DNA of 64,000 nt from Vibrio spartinae (GTDB taxonomy: Bacteria; Pseudomonadota; Gammaproteobacteria; Enterobacterales; Vibrionaceae): NCBI RefSeq assembly GCF_024347135.1, contig NZ_AP024907.1, forward strand, positions 3,153,001-3,217,000, read 5' to 3'. Shown piece by piece: positions 30,903 through 38,954 of the stretch (position 1 is the stretch's first letter; every line of letters starts with the position of its first letter). The notes under the pieces were generated by a model, which saw only the letters and a program-made list of their open reading frames with translations, was not told the DNA's origin and did no database searches. Position numbers and translations under genes: made by a program.

Positions 30903-30960
30903 CTCTCGCAGAAATCACACCGCTGTGAATCAATCAGGTGTTTTTGGGCGAGAGTTTTTT
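30903..30960 (+). terminator. Terminator after kdgK-eda
   Basis: CTCTCGC (30903-30909) pairs with GCGAGAG (30948-30954), with an inner ACACC/GGTGT stem, and is followed by T6. The next 96 bp up to the MATE remnant show nothing I can assign. Confidence 0.7.
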
Positions 30961-31056
30961 CTATGTTTATCCGATATCCTTCGATAAGAAACTTTCTATG
31001 GCAAACGAGGGACTAGGATAGTCTTTTTCTCCGATAGACGGTCAACCAACCTCAAG

Positions 31057-31300
31057 TCACCATGCGGTAGAAATAGACAACAATCCAAGTACGACTATCG
31101 GCAATGCCACCGCAGCAGTCTCTTCCGGACCAAGTCGGCTGACCAGAATCGTACTGATGATGCTCACCATGACAACACAAGTCAGTTCAATAAAAATCGG
31201 CCAAGCGAATGGCCAAATATCATGTTGAAATAACACGTTGAAATAACACCCAGTGCCGTTTACGTAACCAACAGCGTCTGCCGGAAGCCGAAATTGTCAC
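31057..31300 (-). pseudogene. Remnant of a MATE-family efflux transporter (N-terminal fragment)
   Basis: The minus-strand frame ending in TGA at 31057-31059 encodes DIWPFAWPIFIEL and ILVSRLGPEETAAVALPIVV, the first transmembrane region of MATE drug/Na+ antiporters (compare the family pattern WPIFIEL...SRLGD..VAAVG). Only about 60 of some 450 residues remain and a stop follows. Upstream, a perfect 13-bp tandem duplication (31224-31249) shifts the frame; removing one copy restores a continuous frame back to a possible GTG start at 31300. It is a decayed gene between eda and pelW. Confidence 0.65.
31224..31249. repeat. 13-bp tandem duplication inside the MATE remnant
   Basis: GTTGAAATAACAC occurs twice in direct succession without mismatch. 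13 is not a multiple of three, so the duplication is frame-breaking. Confidence 0.9.
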
Positions 31301-31317
31301 CGAGAAAGAGGTTTCGC

Positions 31318-32988
31318 TCACTCAGTAGGTCCCGTTGACATCGCCATCTCAGGATAAGGCTGCTCGTAGATAACATCTCGGTCGTACACGACTTTGATCT
31401 CTCCGGCAATACGTTGCTCTCCATGTAAATAGCCACCAGTGGACAACAACGGTGGGAGCTGCGCATAGCACTGTTGATATGCCGCTTCTATCGCCACTAA
31501 AGCATAGGGAATCGGGTCATCGAGTCGCGCATTTTTCTGTTGAGAATGTGCAGTAAACAATCCACTTCCCGCATGATAGTGTCGTGCCAGTAAATTTTCC
31601 GCGACTAAATCAGCCAAATGTAATACCTCAGGGACAGGATGATGTTGATTCAGCTCTAACAGCGCAAAAATCAGATAAGCCGATGCACATGTCGTTGTTT
31701 GAGTCAGATGGGTGGGAACCAGCGTGACCGGATCAAGCGCTCCTAAATTGAACCGCGCAAACATACGGCTCACCAGTTGATATAACTCAGGATCACCCGT
31801 CAACAATGCTGCTTTCACCAACGGAAATAAATAAGCCGGATCTGCGGGCTGACGCGACAATATGGTGCCTTTATCACCATAGTAACCATCCCGGACAAAT
31901 GTATACCCAGTCATATCCTGTCCGCTATTCCACATCGGGATCATTTGATTATCGTGTTCATCCCAAGCATAGCGAAAATAAGCTTTTAATCCGTCACAAA
32001 CCCATTCAAGCCACTGCCGATCACCGACTTGCTCGGCACAAGCCATCATTGCCAGTGGGTTATCCATGATCAACGGCCAACAATCCCGAAACAGGACATT
32101 AGCTTCACGGGCAATCGCACCAAACTCAGGACCAAACTGACGGGCCGCCCGATCCCCAAACCAAGAGTAAGTTAAACGATCATCGTCCGGGACGGGTTCA
32201 CGCTGCTGCGGAGAAGAAAACTGATAAACCGGCATCCCGGTCTCTGGATGACGAGCCAAAACAAACTGATGATATAAATGCTTCGCCCAGTTTAAAGCAT
32301 CTTGATCACCGGTATAGCGATAGTAATGAACAGCCGCATAGATCAAATCGGTTGACGCATTCACAAATGTCAAACCGATGGTTTCCGGCAAGCGTGGCCA
32401 TTGATGCGGATCCACCACGGGCTCAGGAGCGTGCTGTTGAAAAATATTCTCGGGAAATGGTTGGCCATACTCACCGTGTCGGGTGAGATCCAGTTTTTGC
32501 CAATCGGTCACATGGGCAGCCCAAAATCCTTTCAGGTAATGCTTCGTTACCTCGGGCCGAATTTGATGAAGCAGATCGTAATAAGGGAAATGATGCTTCA
32601 ACTCATGCACTCGGGCTTTACTCTCCGGCCCTTCCGGATGATCTGAATTGAGAGCAACAAACAGATGTCCGCCCCAGTGAAATAAGCCACTGTCATGATC
32701 AACATGGTGATCCAGAAAATAAGCCGTCGTGGCTTGTGCCTGTCGCAGAAAAGCGTCATCCCCGGTCACAATACTGATGGCTGTCAGCCCACGCATCAGG
32801 TTTTGCTGGCTGGCAAAGTTACTCATCGCAACACGCTGACCATCCGGATAAACCCAGCAAACCGGCTCCCTTGATGTAATACAGAGACCATCGGCCAACA
32901 GCGGAGAAAACTCAGAATGCGTCAATGTCAGCACCTGTTGATAAAAACGAGTCACGATAGCCAGCCGCGAGTGTCGAGATACAGACAT
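31318..32988 (-). CDS. pelW: Cytoplasmic exopolygalacturonate lyase, family PL2 (PelW-like)
   Basis: 556 aa, an (alpha/alpha)7-type PL2 lyase releasing unsaturated digalacturonate from oligogalacturonides. Residues matching those described for Yersinia YePL2A are present at nearly the same numbers: His108 (HWGGH), Glu129 (VHELKHHFPYYD), and Arg170-His171 (LTRHGEYG), the expected catalytic Arg and metal ligands. No signal peptide, so cytoplasmic. I start at ATG 32988 (GGAGGGG before it) rather than 33051. It lies last after togB, and a hairpin in the 109-bp gap may lower its expression. YePL2A is periplasmic and YePL2B cytoplasmic; absence of a signal argues for the PelW-like role. Confidence 0.9.
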   Translation of the reverse strand: MSVSRHSRLAIVTRFYQQVLTLTHSEFSPLLADGLCITSREPVCWVYPDGQRVAMSNFASQQNLMRGLTAISIVTGDDAFLRQAQATTAYFLDHHVDHDSGLFHWGGHLFVALNSDHPEGPESKARVHELKHHFPYYDLLHQIRPEVTKHYLKGFWAAHVTDWQKLDLTRHGEYGQPFPENIFQQHAPEPVVDPHQWPRLPETIGLTFVNASTDLIYAAVHYYRYTGDQDALNWAKHLYHQFVLARHPETGMPVYQFSSPQQREPVPDDDRLTYSWFGDRAARQFGPEFGAIAREANVLFRDCWPLIMDNPLAMMACAEQVGDRQWLEWVCDGLKAYFRYAWDEHDNQMIPMWNSGQDMTGYTFVRDGYYGDKGTILSRQPADPAYLFPLVKAALLTGDPELYQLVSRMFARFNLGALDPVTLVPTHLTQTTTCASAYLIFALLELNQHHPVPEVLHLADLVAENLLARHYHAGSGLFTAHSQQKNARLDDPIPYALVAIEAAYQQCYAQLPPLLSTGGYLHGEQRIAGEIKVVYDRDVIYEQPYPEMAMSTGPTE

Positions 32989-33015
32989 GCAACCCCTCCA
33001 ATTCAAAATAGATAT

Positions 33016-33033
33016 AGCCCCGGAACCGGGGCT
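33016..33033 (-). other. GC-rich hairpin between togB and pelW
   Basis: AGCCCCGG-AA-CCGGGGCT, a perfect 8-bp stem with no T-run on the minus (coding) side. Such intercistronic hairpins often stabilise the abundant binding-protein message (compare malE) or partly attenuate; the role here is inferred. Confidence 0.6.
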
Positions 33034-33097
33034 TTTATCGAACAGAACCACAGAATAAAAAAGTGCAATAACCTATCAGGTGAGCAGGACCATGACG

Positions 33098-34378
33098 TTA
33101 ATCAGCAATCCGTTTCAACACTCGGTTACCACGACGCAGGAAGTTTTTAGCTGCGCCTTCGACATCCGTCTGACCATAATCCAGTTGCTGCATTGACTCT
33201 TCAAACAACTCCAACAATTGTGCATTATCGGTATAAGGGGTCGGGATAATGTGCTTCGGTAATTGCTGAGCTAAACGATAGCCCTGATAAGACAAGCTTT
33301 TATCATCAATCTGACCATCCTCCCGTAAGGTTTTAAAGCCTGTCAGACTGATCGGCATGCCACGAGCCAAGCCCATAGCTTTCACTCCCGCAGGATCATT
33401 GAGCAAAAAGTCGACCAGCAACGCAGCTTCTTTCGGATGCTTGGTGTTCCGCCCGATAGAGAACATCATCGAAGGTCTGGCCAACAATCCGGAGTCTGTC
33501 GCACCATCAAGCATGGGATAAGGCCCGAGTTCCAACATCATCGGTGGTGCTAAGTTCGCAGCATATTTACCGATGGCGGTGTCCCACATATACAGACCAC
33601 CAAAGCGACCGTCGATCCACGGACGCATCTCATACATATTCCCTTTTCCGTAAGAAGCAAACTCTTTGGTTGATGGGAAAAGATGATTTTTGACCTGATC
33701 GACGTAAAGCTGGAAAAACTGAGCCATTTCTTCTTGGTTAAAGTTGATCAAGTTAGTGTCGTGATTGATGATATCTTTGCCGTATTTCTGAATAAAATAA
33801 GAGCGGTTCATGGCAAAAACATCACGGGCTTCAATGACCAACGGATAGTAATCCTTACCGAGCTTTTCTTTGAAAGCCAGCCCGACTTTCATCAGTTCAT
33901 CCCATGAATGTGGATAACCGACACCCGCTTTCATCCACATATTGCGATTATAAAAGAACACGCGGGAAGTCATACTGACCGGTAGCCCATCCAATTTCCC
34001 GTCAATGGTTGTCAGTCCGAGCGCACCGGGAAAATTAAACAAATGCAGCGTTTCAGCTTGGGCATTCATGTCATAAAAACCCTTACCATCGCGGGAAAAA
34101 ATCGGCATCCAGTTCCAGTTGGTCTGCATCACATCCGGTTCAGTATTACCGGCAATTTGGGTGGTCAGACGAGACAAATGTCCGTCCCAACCGGTATATT
34201 CGCCTTTTACTTTAATATCAGGATATTTTTCCTGAAATTTTCCCAACGCTTGCAAAGTCGCTTGGTGACGGCTATTGCCTCCCCACCACGACATCCGCAG
34301 TTCAGTTTGGGCTTGTACAGCCACAGAGGTGGTTGCAATCACAGCAGAAATCAGTGTAGTCAGTACCTTGTTATTCAT
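33098..34378 (-). CDS. togB: Oligogalacturonide ABC transporter, periplasmic binding protein (TogB-like)
   Basis: 426 aa. Signal peptide MNNKVLTTLISAVIATTSVAVQAQ, then a family-1 extracellular solute-binding fold (LRMSWWGGNSRHQATLQALGKFQ, GEYTGWDGHLSRLTTQIAGN in parts, DVMQTNW). It is encoded with togA, togN and togM beside pectin genes, so the ligand is most likely di- to oligo-galacturonate; the sequence alone says only carbohydrate. Fourth gene in the minus-strand operon togM-N-A-B-pelW. Confidence 0.88.
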   Translation of the reverse strand: MNNKVLTTLISAVIATTSVAVQAQTELRMSWWGGNSRHQATLQALGKFQEKYPDIKVKGEYTGWDGHLSRLTTQIAGNTEPDVMQTNWNWMPIFSRDGKGFYDMNAQAETLHLFNFPGALGLTTIDGKLDGLPVSMTSRVFFYNRNMWMKAGVGYPHSWDELMKVGLAFKEKLGKDYYPLVIEARDVFAMNRSYFIQKYGKDIINHDTNLINFNQEEMAQFFQLYVDQVKNHLFPSTKEFASYGKGNMYEMRPWIDGRFGGLYMWDTAIGKYAANLAPPMMLELGPYPMLDGATDSGLLARPSMMFSIGRNTKHPKEAALLVDFLLNDPAGVKAMGLARGMPISLTGFKTLREDGQIDDKSLSYQGYRLAQQLPKHIIPTPYTDNAQLLELFEESMQQLDYGQTDVEGAAKNFLRRGNRVLKRIAD

Positions 34379-34419
34379 GGATTAGTCTCCAAATAAATGA
34401 TTGTTGTTCTCCGGTTTAT

Positions 34420-35559
34420 TTATTGTTGTATAGAGATATTCTTTTCCGTCTCCTTGTCGAAGATGTGGGCTTTGTTCATATCCACCACAAACGTCACCCC
34501 TTTCCTTAATTCCATATTGAGCTTATCCCGGGCATCATCGATCGAGATTCTGGCAATGAATTGATACTCACCGACCAAAAAATGGACATACACTTCATGC
34601 CCCATGTTTTCCATACGAATTACATCCCCGATGATGGTCTGTTGACCGATTCCCGGCTCCGTCAGCGCAAGCGTAATGCTATCCGGACGGATGCCTAACA
34701 CGGTATGTTGATAACCATGACTACGGATTGTGGCCGCCTTATGTGAAGGGAGGTGTAAAATTTGATTATCGAGCTGGACTGCCATGTCATCTCCCTGTTC
34801 AGAGAGCGAGACATCACACATGTTCATCTCCGGAGCACCGATAAATCCGGCCACGAACATATTGACGGGGTTGTTATACAATTCATCCGGTGTATCAACC
34901 TGCATGATCTCGCCCTGCTTCATCACACAGATGCGATCCCCCATCGTCATTGCCTCCGTTTGATCATGGGTCACATAAACCGCTGTTGCCGGGTGATTTT
35001 CACGCTTCAGATGACGGTGCAGGTCGGTGATTCGAACCCGCATGGATGCACGCAGTTTGGCATCAAGGTTTGATAGCGGTTCATCAAACAAAAAAACATC
35101 GGGTTTTTTGACAATCGCCCGGCCGACAGCAACACGTTGTGCCTGCCCACCGGACAACTGTCTTGGCAAACGGTCAAGTAATTCCTCGATCTCAAGAACA
35201 TTGGCAGCTTCTTCGACGCGCTGGTTAATTTCATGCTTGGGTAGTTTTTGAAGTTTCAGACCAAAACCAAGATTTTCCCGTACCGTCATATGCGGATACA
35301 ACGCATAATTCTGGAAAACCATCGCAATGCCCCGATCTTTCGGGGCCAAGTTGTTGACGACTTGCCCACCAATCACGATTTCGCCGCTCGTCACATTTTC
35401 CAGACCGGCAAGCATTCGTAATGTCGTCGATTTGGCGCAACCAGAAGGACCGACGATCACCATAAACTCACCGTCATTAATGGTTAAATCAACACCATGG
35501 ACTGCTTTAAAACCGTTCGAATAGACTTTCTCTAATTTGTTAAAATTCACTTCCGCCAT
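34420..35559 (-). CDS. togA: Oligogalacturonide ABC transporter, ATP-binding protein (TogA-like)
   Basis: 379 aa of the MalK/UgpC family: ATPase domain (1-240) with Q-loop MVFQNYALYPHMTV, signature LSGGQAQRVAVGRAI, Walker B VFLFDEPLSNLDAKLR and His-switch YVTHDQTEAM, then a C-terminal TOBE/MalK regulatory domain. Walker A reads GPSGCAKST (37-45): Ala42 stands where Gly is usual (GCGKST), which I verified from the codon GCC. Whether this is normal for TogA proteins I cannot say. It drives the TogMN channel. Confidence 0.9.
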   Translation of the reverse strand: MAEVNFNKLEKVYSNGFKAVHGVDLTINDGEFMVIVGPSGCAKSTTLRMLAGLENVTSGEIVIGGQVVNNLAPKDRGIAMVFQNYALYPHMTVRENLGFGLKLQKLPKHEINQRVEEAANVLEIEELLDRLPRQLSGGQAQRVAVGRAIVKKPDVFLFDEPLSNLDAKLRASMRVRITDLHRHLKRENHPATAVYVTHDQTEAMTMGDRICVMKQGEIMQVDTPDELYNNPVNMFVAGFIGAPEMNMCDVSLSEQGDDMAVQLDNQILHLPSHKAATIRSHGYQHTVLGIRPDSITLALTEPGIGQQTIIGDVIRMENMGHEVYVHFLVGEYQFIARISIDDARDKLNMELRKGVTFVVDMNKAHIFDKETEKNISIQQ

Positions 35560-35578
35560 TGTGATTACTCCTCAGAAT

Positions 35579-36490
35579 TTAACCTTTAATACCACTGCTG
35601 GTGACGCCTTCGACAAAATATTTCTGTGACATGAAGAACACCAGAATTGAAGGAATGATAGCGATGGAAGCCATTGCCAAAATTTCGTTCCACCTTGCGC
35701 CTTCCGTAACATCAATGGACATTTTCAACGCCAGTGCGATGGGGTATTTTTCAACGCTGGAAATGTAGATAAGTGGGCTAAGAAAGTCGTTCACCGACCA
35801 CATAAACTGGAACAGTGCCACGGAAATAATTGCCGGACGAATGACCGGCACAACCACATGCCAGAGCACTTGAAAAGAATTACATCCATCAATCATTGCA
35901 GCCTCTTCCATATCGGTCGGAACCCCGCGCAAAAACTGGATCAGCATGAAGACAAAGAATCCCTGTGTTGCAAATGCAAAAGGCAAATAGAGCGGTAAAT
36001 AAGTGTCGAGCAATCCCATTTCACGAAACATCAAATATTGTGGAATCAGCAGAACCGATTGCGGTAACAAGACCGTGGCGATGAGCGTGGCAAACCAAAA
36101 ATTTTTCCATGGGATATCAAACCGGGCAAACCCATACGCGACAATGGTTGACGACACAACCGTCACGAAAACCTTCGGTAACACGTAAGCAAATGTGTTG
36201 AAAATATAGTGACCAAACGTATATTCCGTGCCGGTCTTCCACCCATTGATGAACCCATCGAGGCTCCATTCACTCGGAATCAGATTCATCGACGAAAAGA
36301 TTTCATGGTTTGGTTTCATTGCGGCAGAAAACATCCACAGCAACGGATAGAGCATCATGACACCGACAGTAATCAGAATCGTATAACGAATTGCTGCATT
36401 GATTTTTTCACGACGAACCGTACGATCATTCGCCACATAGCTATGATTATTTTTTTTCTGTTCGGCAGAGACACCAATCACTGAAGCCAT
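35579..36490 (-). CDS. togN: Oligogalacturonide ABC transporter, permease TogN (MalG-type)
   Basis: 303 aa with six membrane segments. The EAA loop reads EEAAMIDGCNSFQVLWHVVVPVIRPA (in parts), typical of the MalG branch of sugar permeases. Its N-terminal 40 residues are polar. Pairs with TogM, from which it is 2 bp away; both contact TogA. Confidence 0.88.
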   Translation of the reverse strand: MASVIGVSAEQKKNNHSYVANDRTVRREKINAAIRYTILITVGVMMLYPLLWMFSAAMKPNHEIFSSMNLIPSEWSLDGFINGWKTGTEYTFGHYIFNTFAYVLPKVFVTVVSSTIVAYGFARFDIPWKNFWFATLIATVLLPQSVLLIPQYLMFREMGLLDTYLPLYLPFAFATQGFFVFMLIQFLRGVPTDMEEAAMIDGCNSFQVLWHVVVPVIRPAIISVALFQFMWSVNDFLSPLIYISSVEKYPIALALKMSIDVTEGARWNEILAMASIAIIPSILVFFMSQKYFVEGVTSSGIKG

Positions 36491-36492
36491 AA

Positions 36493-37377
36493 TTATTTAC
36501 CTCCCTTATCACCTGAATAAAACACCCAGTACTTCGAAGAACGGAATGTGATTGATGTAAATATTGCCACGACAATAAACAGCGCCCATGCCAGTGCACT
36601 TCCGTACCCCATATCAAAAAACTTAAACGCAGTTTCGTAGATATAGAGCGAAATCAGATAGGTTGACTTCATCGGCCCGCCGCCGGTAATCACATAAGGT
36701 GCGGTAAACTCCTGAAAAGCCTGTGTGGTTTGCATAATAAAGTTGAAGAAAATGACTGGCGTAATGAGAGGCACCGTGACTTTGATAAACATCTGCCATT
36801 TGCTGGCACCATCAATCAATGCCGCCTCATACTGAGATTGAGGCACATTCTGCAAAGCAGCCAAAAAAATCACCATGGCCGACCCAAACTGCCAAGCTCG
36901 CAGCAGTGTGATCGAAAATAGCGCAAAAGATGGTTCACCAAGCCAGTTCACTGCATCGATACCAACGAGGGCTAACATACCGTTTAATACCCCGTCGATG
37001 GCAAACAATGCCCGCCATAAAACCGCGATGGCAATACTACTCCCAAGGATTGAAGGGATATAATATGCCGTTCTGAAAAAGCGAATCCCTCGTAATTTAA
37101 AATTCAAGATAAACGCAATGAATAAGGCAAATGCCAACTTCACTGGAATGGTCAGGAACACATACAAGAATGTGACACTCATTGATTTCCAGAATAGGTC
37201 ATCTTCCGTCAGCATATACCGATAGTTTTCAATACCGACGTACTCTGGCGATGTCATCAGATCGTAGTCGGTAAAACTCATCAGAAATGACGATACGAAG
37301 GGAAATGCAGTAAAAACCAATAGCCCGATAATATAAGGCGACAAGTAAGCAAGTCCCAGCTTACGACTTTCATACAT
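36493..37377 (-). CDS. togM: Oligogalacturonide ABC transporter, permease TogM (MalF-type)
   Basis: 294 aa with six membrane helices beginning LGLAYLSPYIIGLLVFTAFP; the EAA loop is YEAALIDGASKWQMFIKVTVPLITPV (in parts), as in MalF/UgpA proteins. First gene of the togMNAB-pelW operon. Expression is probably controlled from the 603-bp gap shared with kdgM, which has a KdgR-like palindrome 168 bp upstream. Confidence 0.88.
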   Translation of the reverse strand: MYESRKLGLAYLSPYIIGLLVFTAFPFVSSFLMSFTDYDLMTSPEYVGIENYRYMLTEDDLFWKSMSVTFLYVFLTIPVKLAFALFIAFILNFKLRGIRFFRTAYYIPSILGSSIAIAVLWRALFAIDGVLNGMLALVGIDAVNWLGEPSFALFSITLLRAWQFGSAMVIFLAALQNVPQSQYEAALIDGASKWQMFIKVTVPLITPVIFFNFIMQTTQAFQEFTAPYVITGGGPMKSTYLISLYIYETAFKFFDMGYGSALAWALFIVVAIFTSITFRSSKYWVFYSGDKGGK

Positions 37378-37544
37378 ATTGCTCTCGTCCTCTGAAAAAA
37401 AACAACAGTGGCCGAATGGTCAATTCAGGTAAACGTCTCATCCGGATTCGTTATTCTATTAAACTGAATCCCACCTGAACTACTAGCATTCAACCTCATA
37501 TTTGTGATCCACAATACCATTTTAAATATTAAAAACAAAAAATA

Positions 37545-37559
37545 TGAAATAGAGTTTTA
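37545..37559. promoter_or_regulatory. Putative KdgR box, togM side
   Basis: TGAAATAGAGTTTTA fits TGAAA-N5-TTTYA with one position off the perfect palindrome; the same 3' half is seen at kdgK. Confidence 0.5.
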
Positions 37560-37963
37560 ATTTTTGATATCAAATAAAAACATCATTGATAGGTTTAAAA
37601 AATAACATGTATATGCTGCATATTGGATATAATAAAAAATTAATATGGACGCAAAAACACGGAAAAATGCGATTAAAATCAAATAAAACTTAAGTATAGT
37701 TCAGATATTACACATCAAACCCTCGGTAACAATAGTGATAAAATATAAATATTATCAATCATATAAAATAAAAATCATTAAAAAGTACGCCATTCCGCCT
37801 TCTCATCAAGACAAAAACACCAAGAAAATTCTACAAATACTAAAGAGATCACGTTTATTGACACATTTATATTAAAACATCGCTTCACAGATCACGTTAT
37901 TCATACCAAGCAGTTCAAAGATACTAGGATTGTATATAAATTAAACCAATACAATATAAATAA

Positions 37964-37978
37964 CAAAACGGTGTTTCA
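37964..37978. promoter_or_regulatory. Putative KdgR box overlapping the kdgM translation start region
   Basis: CAAAACGGTGTTTCA (reverse complement TGAAACACCGTTTTG) ends 2 bp before the kdgM ATG. It resembles the box at pelI (same TTTTG half) and occupies the place of the ribosome-binding site, where no clear Shine-Dalgarno is seen. Confidence 0.4.
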
Positions 37979-37980
37979 TT

Positions 37981-38694
37981 ATGAACAACAAGCTAATTAT
38001 CTCTGCTCTACTTCTTGGTTTAACTGCAAGCGCAGCACATGCGACTTCACTGAATGTCCGACATGAGTTCATTCCTGAACAGGGAGAAAAAGCAGCACGT
38101 CATCGCGATCGATTATCGATTTCACATCGATTCGATAATGGCATTGGCATCAGCGAAGAAGTGAAATGGGGCTACGAAAAAGACAGCGTCAATTTCGGCG
38201 AGATGAAGAGTGCCGGTCACGAAACGAAAATCGGTTACAACTACACCATCAATGAAGATTTTAAACTTCAACCTGCCTATGCGCTCGACTCATCTTCCAG
38301 TGCCATCGTGCATAAATTTGAGTTGAAAGGGGTCTATAAAATCAGTGACAACTGGAATGCATCCCTTCGCTATCGCTACGGGATGAAAGTACCGTCCAAC
38401 GACTCACCGAACTCACATTACAGTCAGGTCAACTTTGTCACCGCATATAAAATGGAACAATACAAAGTGGGCGTTGACTTCGAAGGCAAGTTCGAGCAAT
38501 CCGCTTCCAGCGGCTACGACGGAGATAACAATTACCTGAATCTGGTTAACTTGTTCGCTGAATATCAGGGGTGGGACAACGGCTGGCGTCCGTTCGTCGA
38601 ATTTGGGCTGACATCTCAAAACACGAACAAAAGTACGGCAGGCAAAGACCAATACGTCCCACGCTACCGGGTTGGTTTGAAATACAACTTCTAA
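37981..38694 (+). CDS. kdgM: Oligogalacturonate-specific outer-membrane porin KdgM
   Basis: 237 aa. Signal peptide MNNKLIISALLLGLTASAAHA, then alternating beta-strands (LNVRHEFIPEQGEKAARHRDR, DRLSISHRFDNGIGISEEVKW in parts) and a C-terminal YRVGLKYNF ending in Phe, the outer-membrane barrel signal. Length and strand pattern match the 12-strand KdgM/NanC family of small monomeric porins for acidic oligosaccharides. Placed divergently from togM and ahead of the PL9 lyase gene. NanC-like specificity is the alternative but does not fit the context. Confidence 0.9.
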   Translation: MNNKLIISALLLGLTASAAHATSLNVRHEFIPEQGEKAARHRDRLSISHRFDNGIGISEEVKWGYEKDSVNFGEMKSAGHETKIGYNYTINEDFKLQPAYALDSSSSAIVHKFELKGVYKISDNWNASLRYRYGMKVPSNDSPNSHYSQVNFVTAYKMEQYKVGVDFEGKFEQSASSGYDGDNNYLNLVNLFAEYQGWDNGWRPFVEFGLTSQNTNKSTAGKDQYVPRYRVGLKYNF

Positions 38695-38722
38695 ATACCT
38701 GCTTTTGAACATTGGTCATTCA

Positions 38723-38802
38723 GGCAGATATCGAATCAGCACTGCACTCGGGATGCGACCGCCCAACAACAGGGACTGCGCCGCATTATATCGATATCTG
38801 CC
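38723..38802. repeat. 12-bp perfect inverted repeat between kdgM and the PL9 gene
   Basis: GGCAGATATCGA (38723-38734) and TCGATATCTGCC (38791-38802) are exact inverted copies 56 bp apart. In RNA they could close a long hairpin downstream of kdgM. No T-run follows, so it is not a standard terminator. Confidence 0.7.
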
Positions 38803-38954
38803 TCCCCAAAGTGGGGCTTCGGCAACGCAATCGAATGTGACCGTAGCCCAACAATAGCGCCACCACTCATGCATCAGGCTGTCATATGGGGACATGTGAG
38901 AATGTCACACGACTTCGAATTCAGCCTTTTCTTTTCAATACGAGGTTCACCATA

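Larger units (their letters stand above)
37378..37980. promoter_or_regulatory. AT-rich divergent regulatory region between togM and kdgM
   Basis: 603 bp with no supportable gene and very high A+T. It holds two KdgR-like boxes (listed separately) and a perfect 13-bp palindrome TTGTGATCCACAA (37502-37514), whose spacing does not fit a CRP site. The length and composition suggest several regulators, possibly including nucleoid proteins such as H-NS; that is inference. Confidence 0.55.

Noticed and set aside
37502..37514. CRP site upstream of togM
   Set aside because: The palindrome TTGTGATCCACAA has only 3 bases between TGTG and CACA halves; CRP half-sites need a wider spacing.
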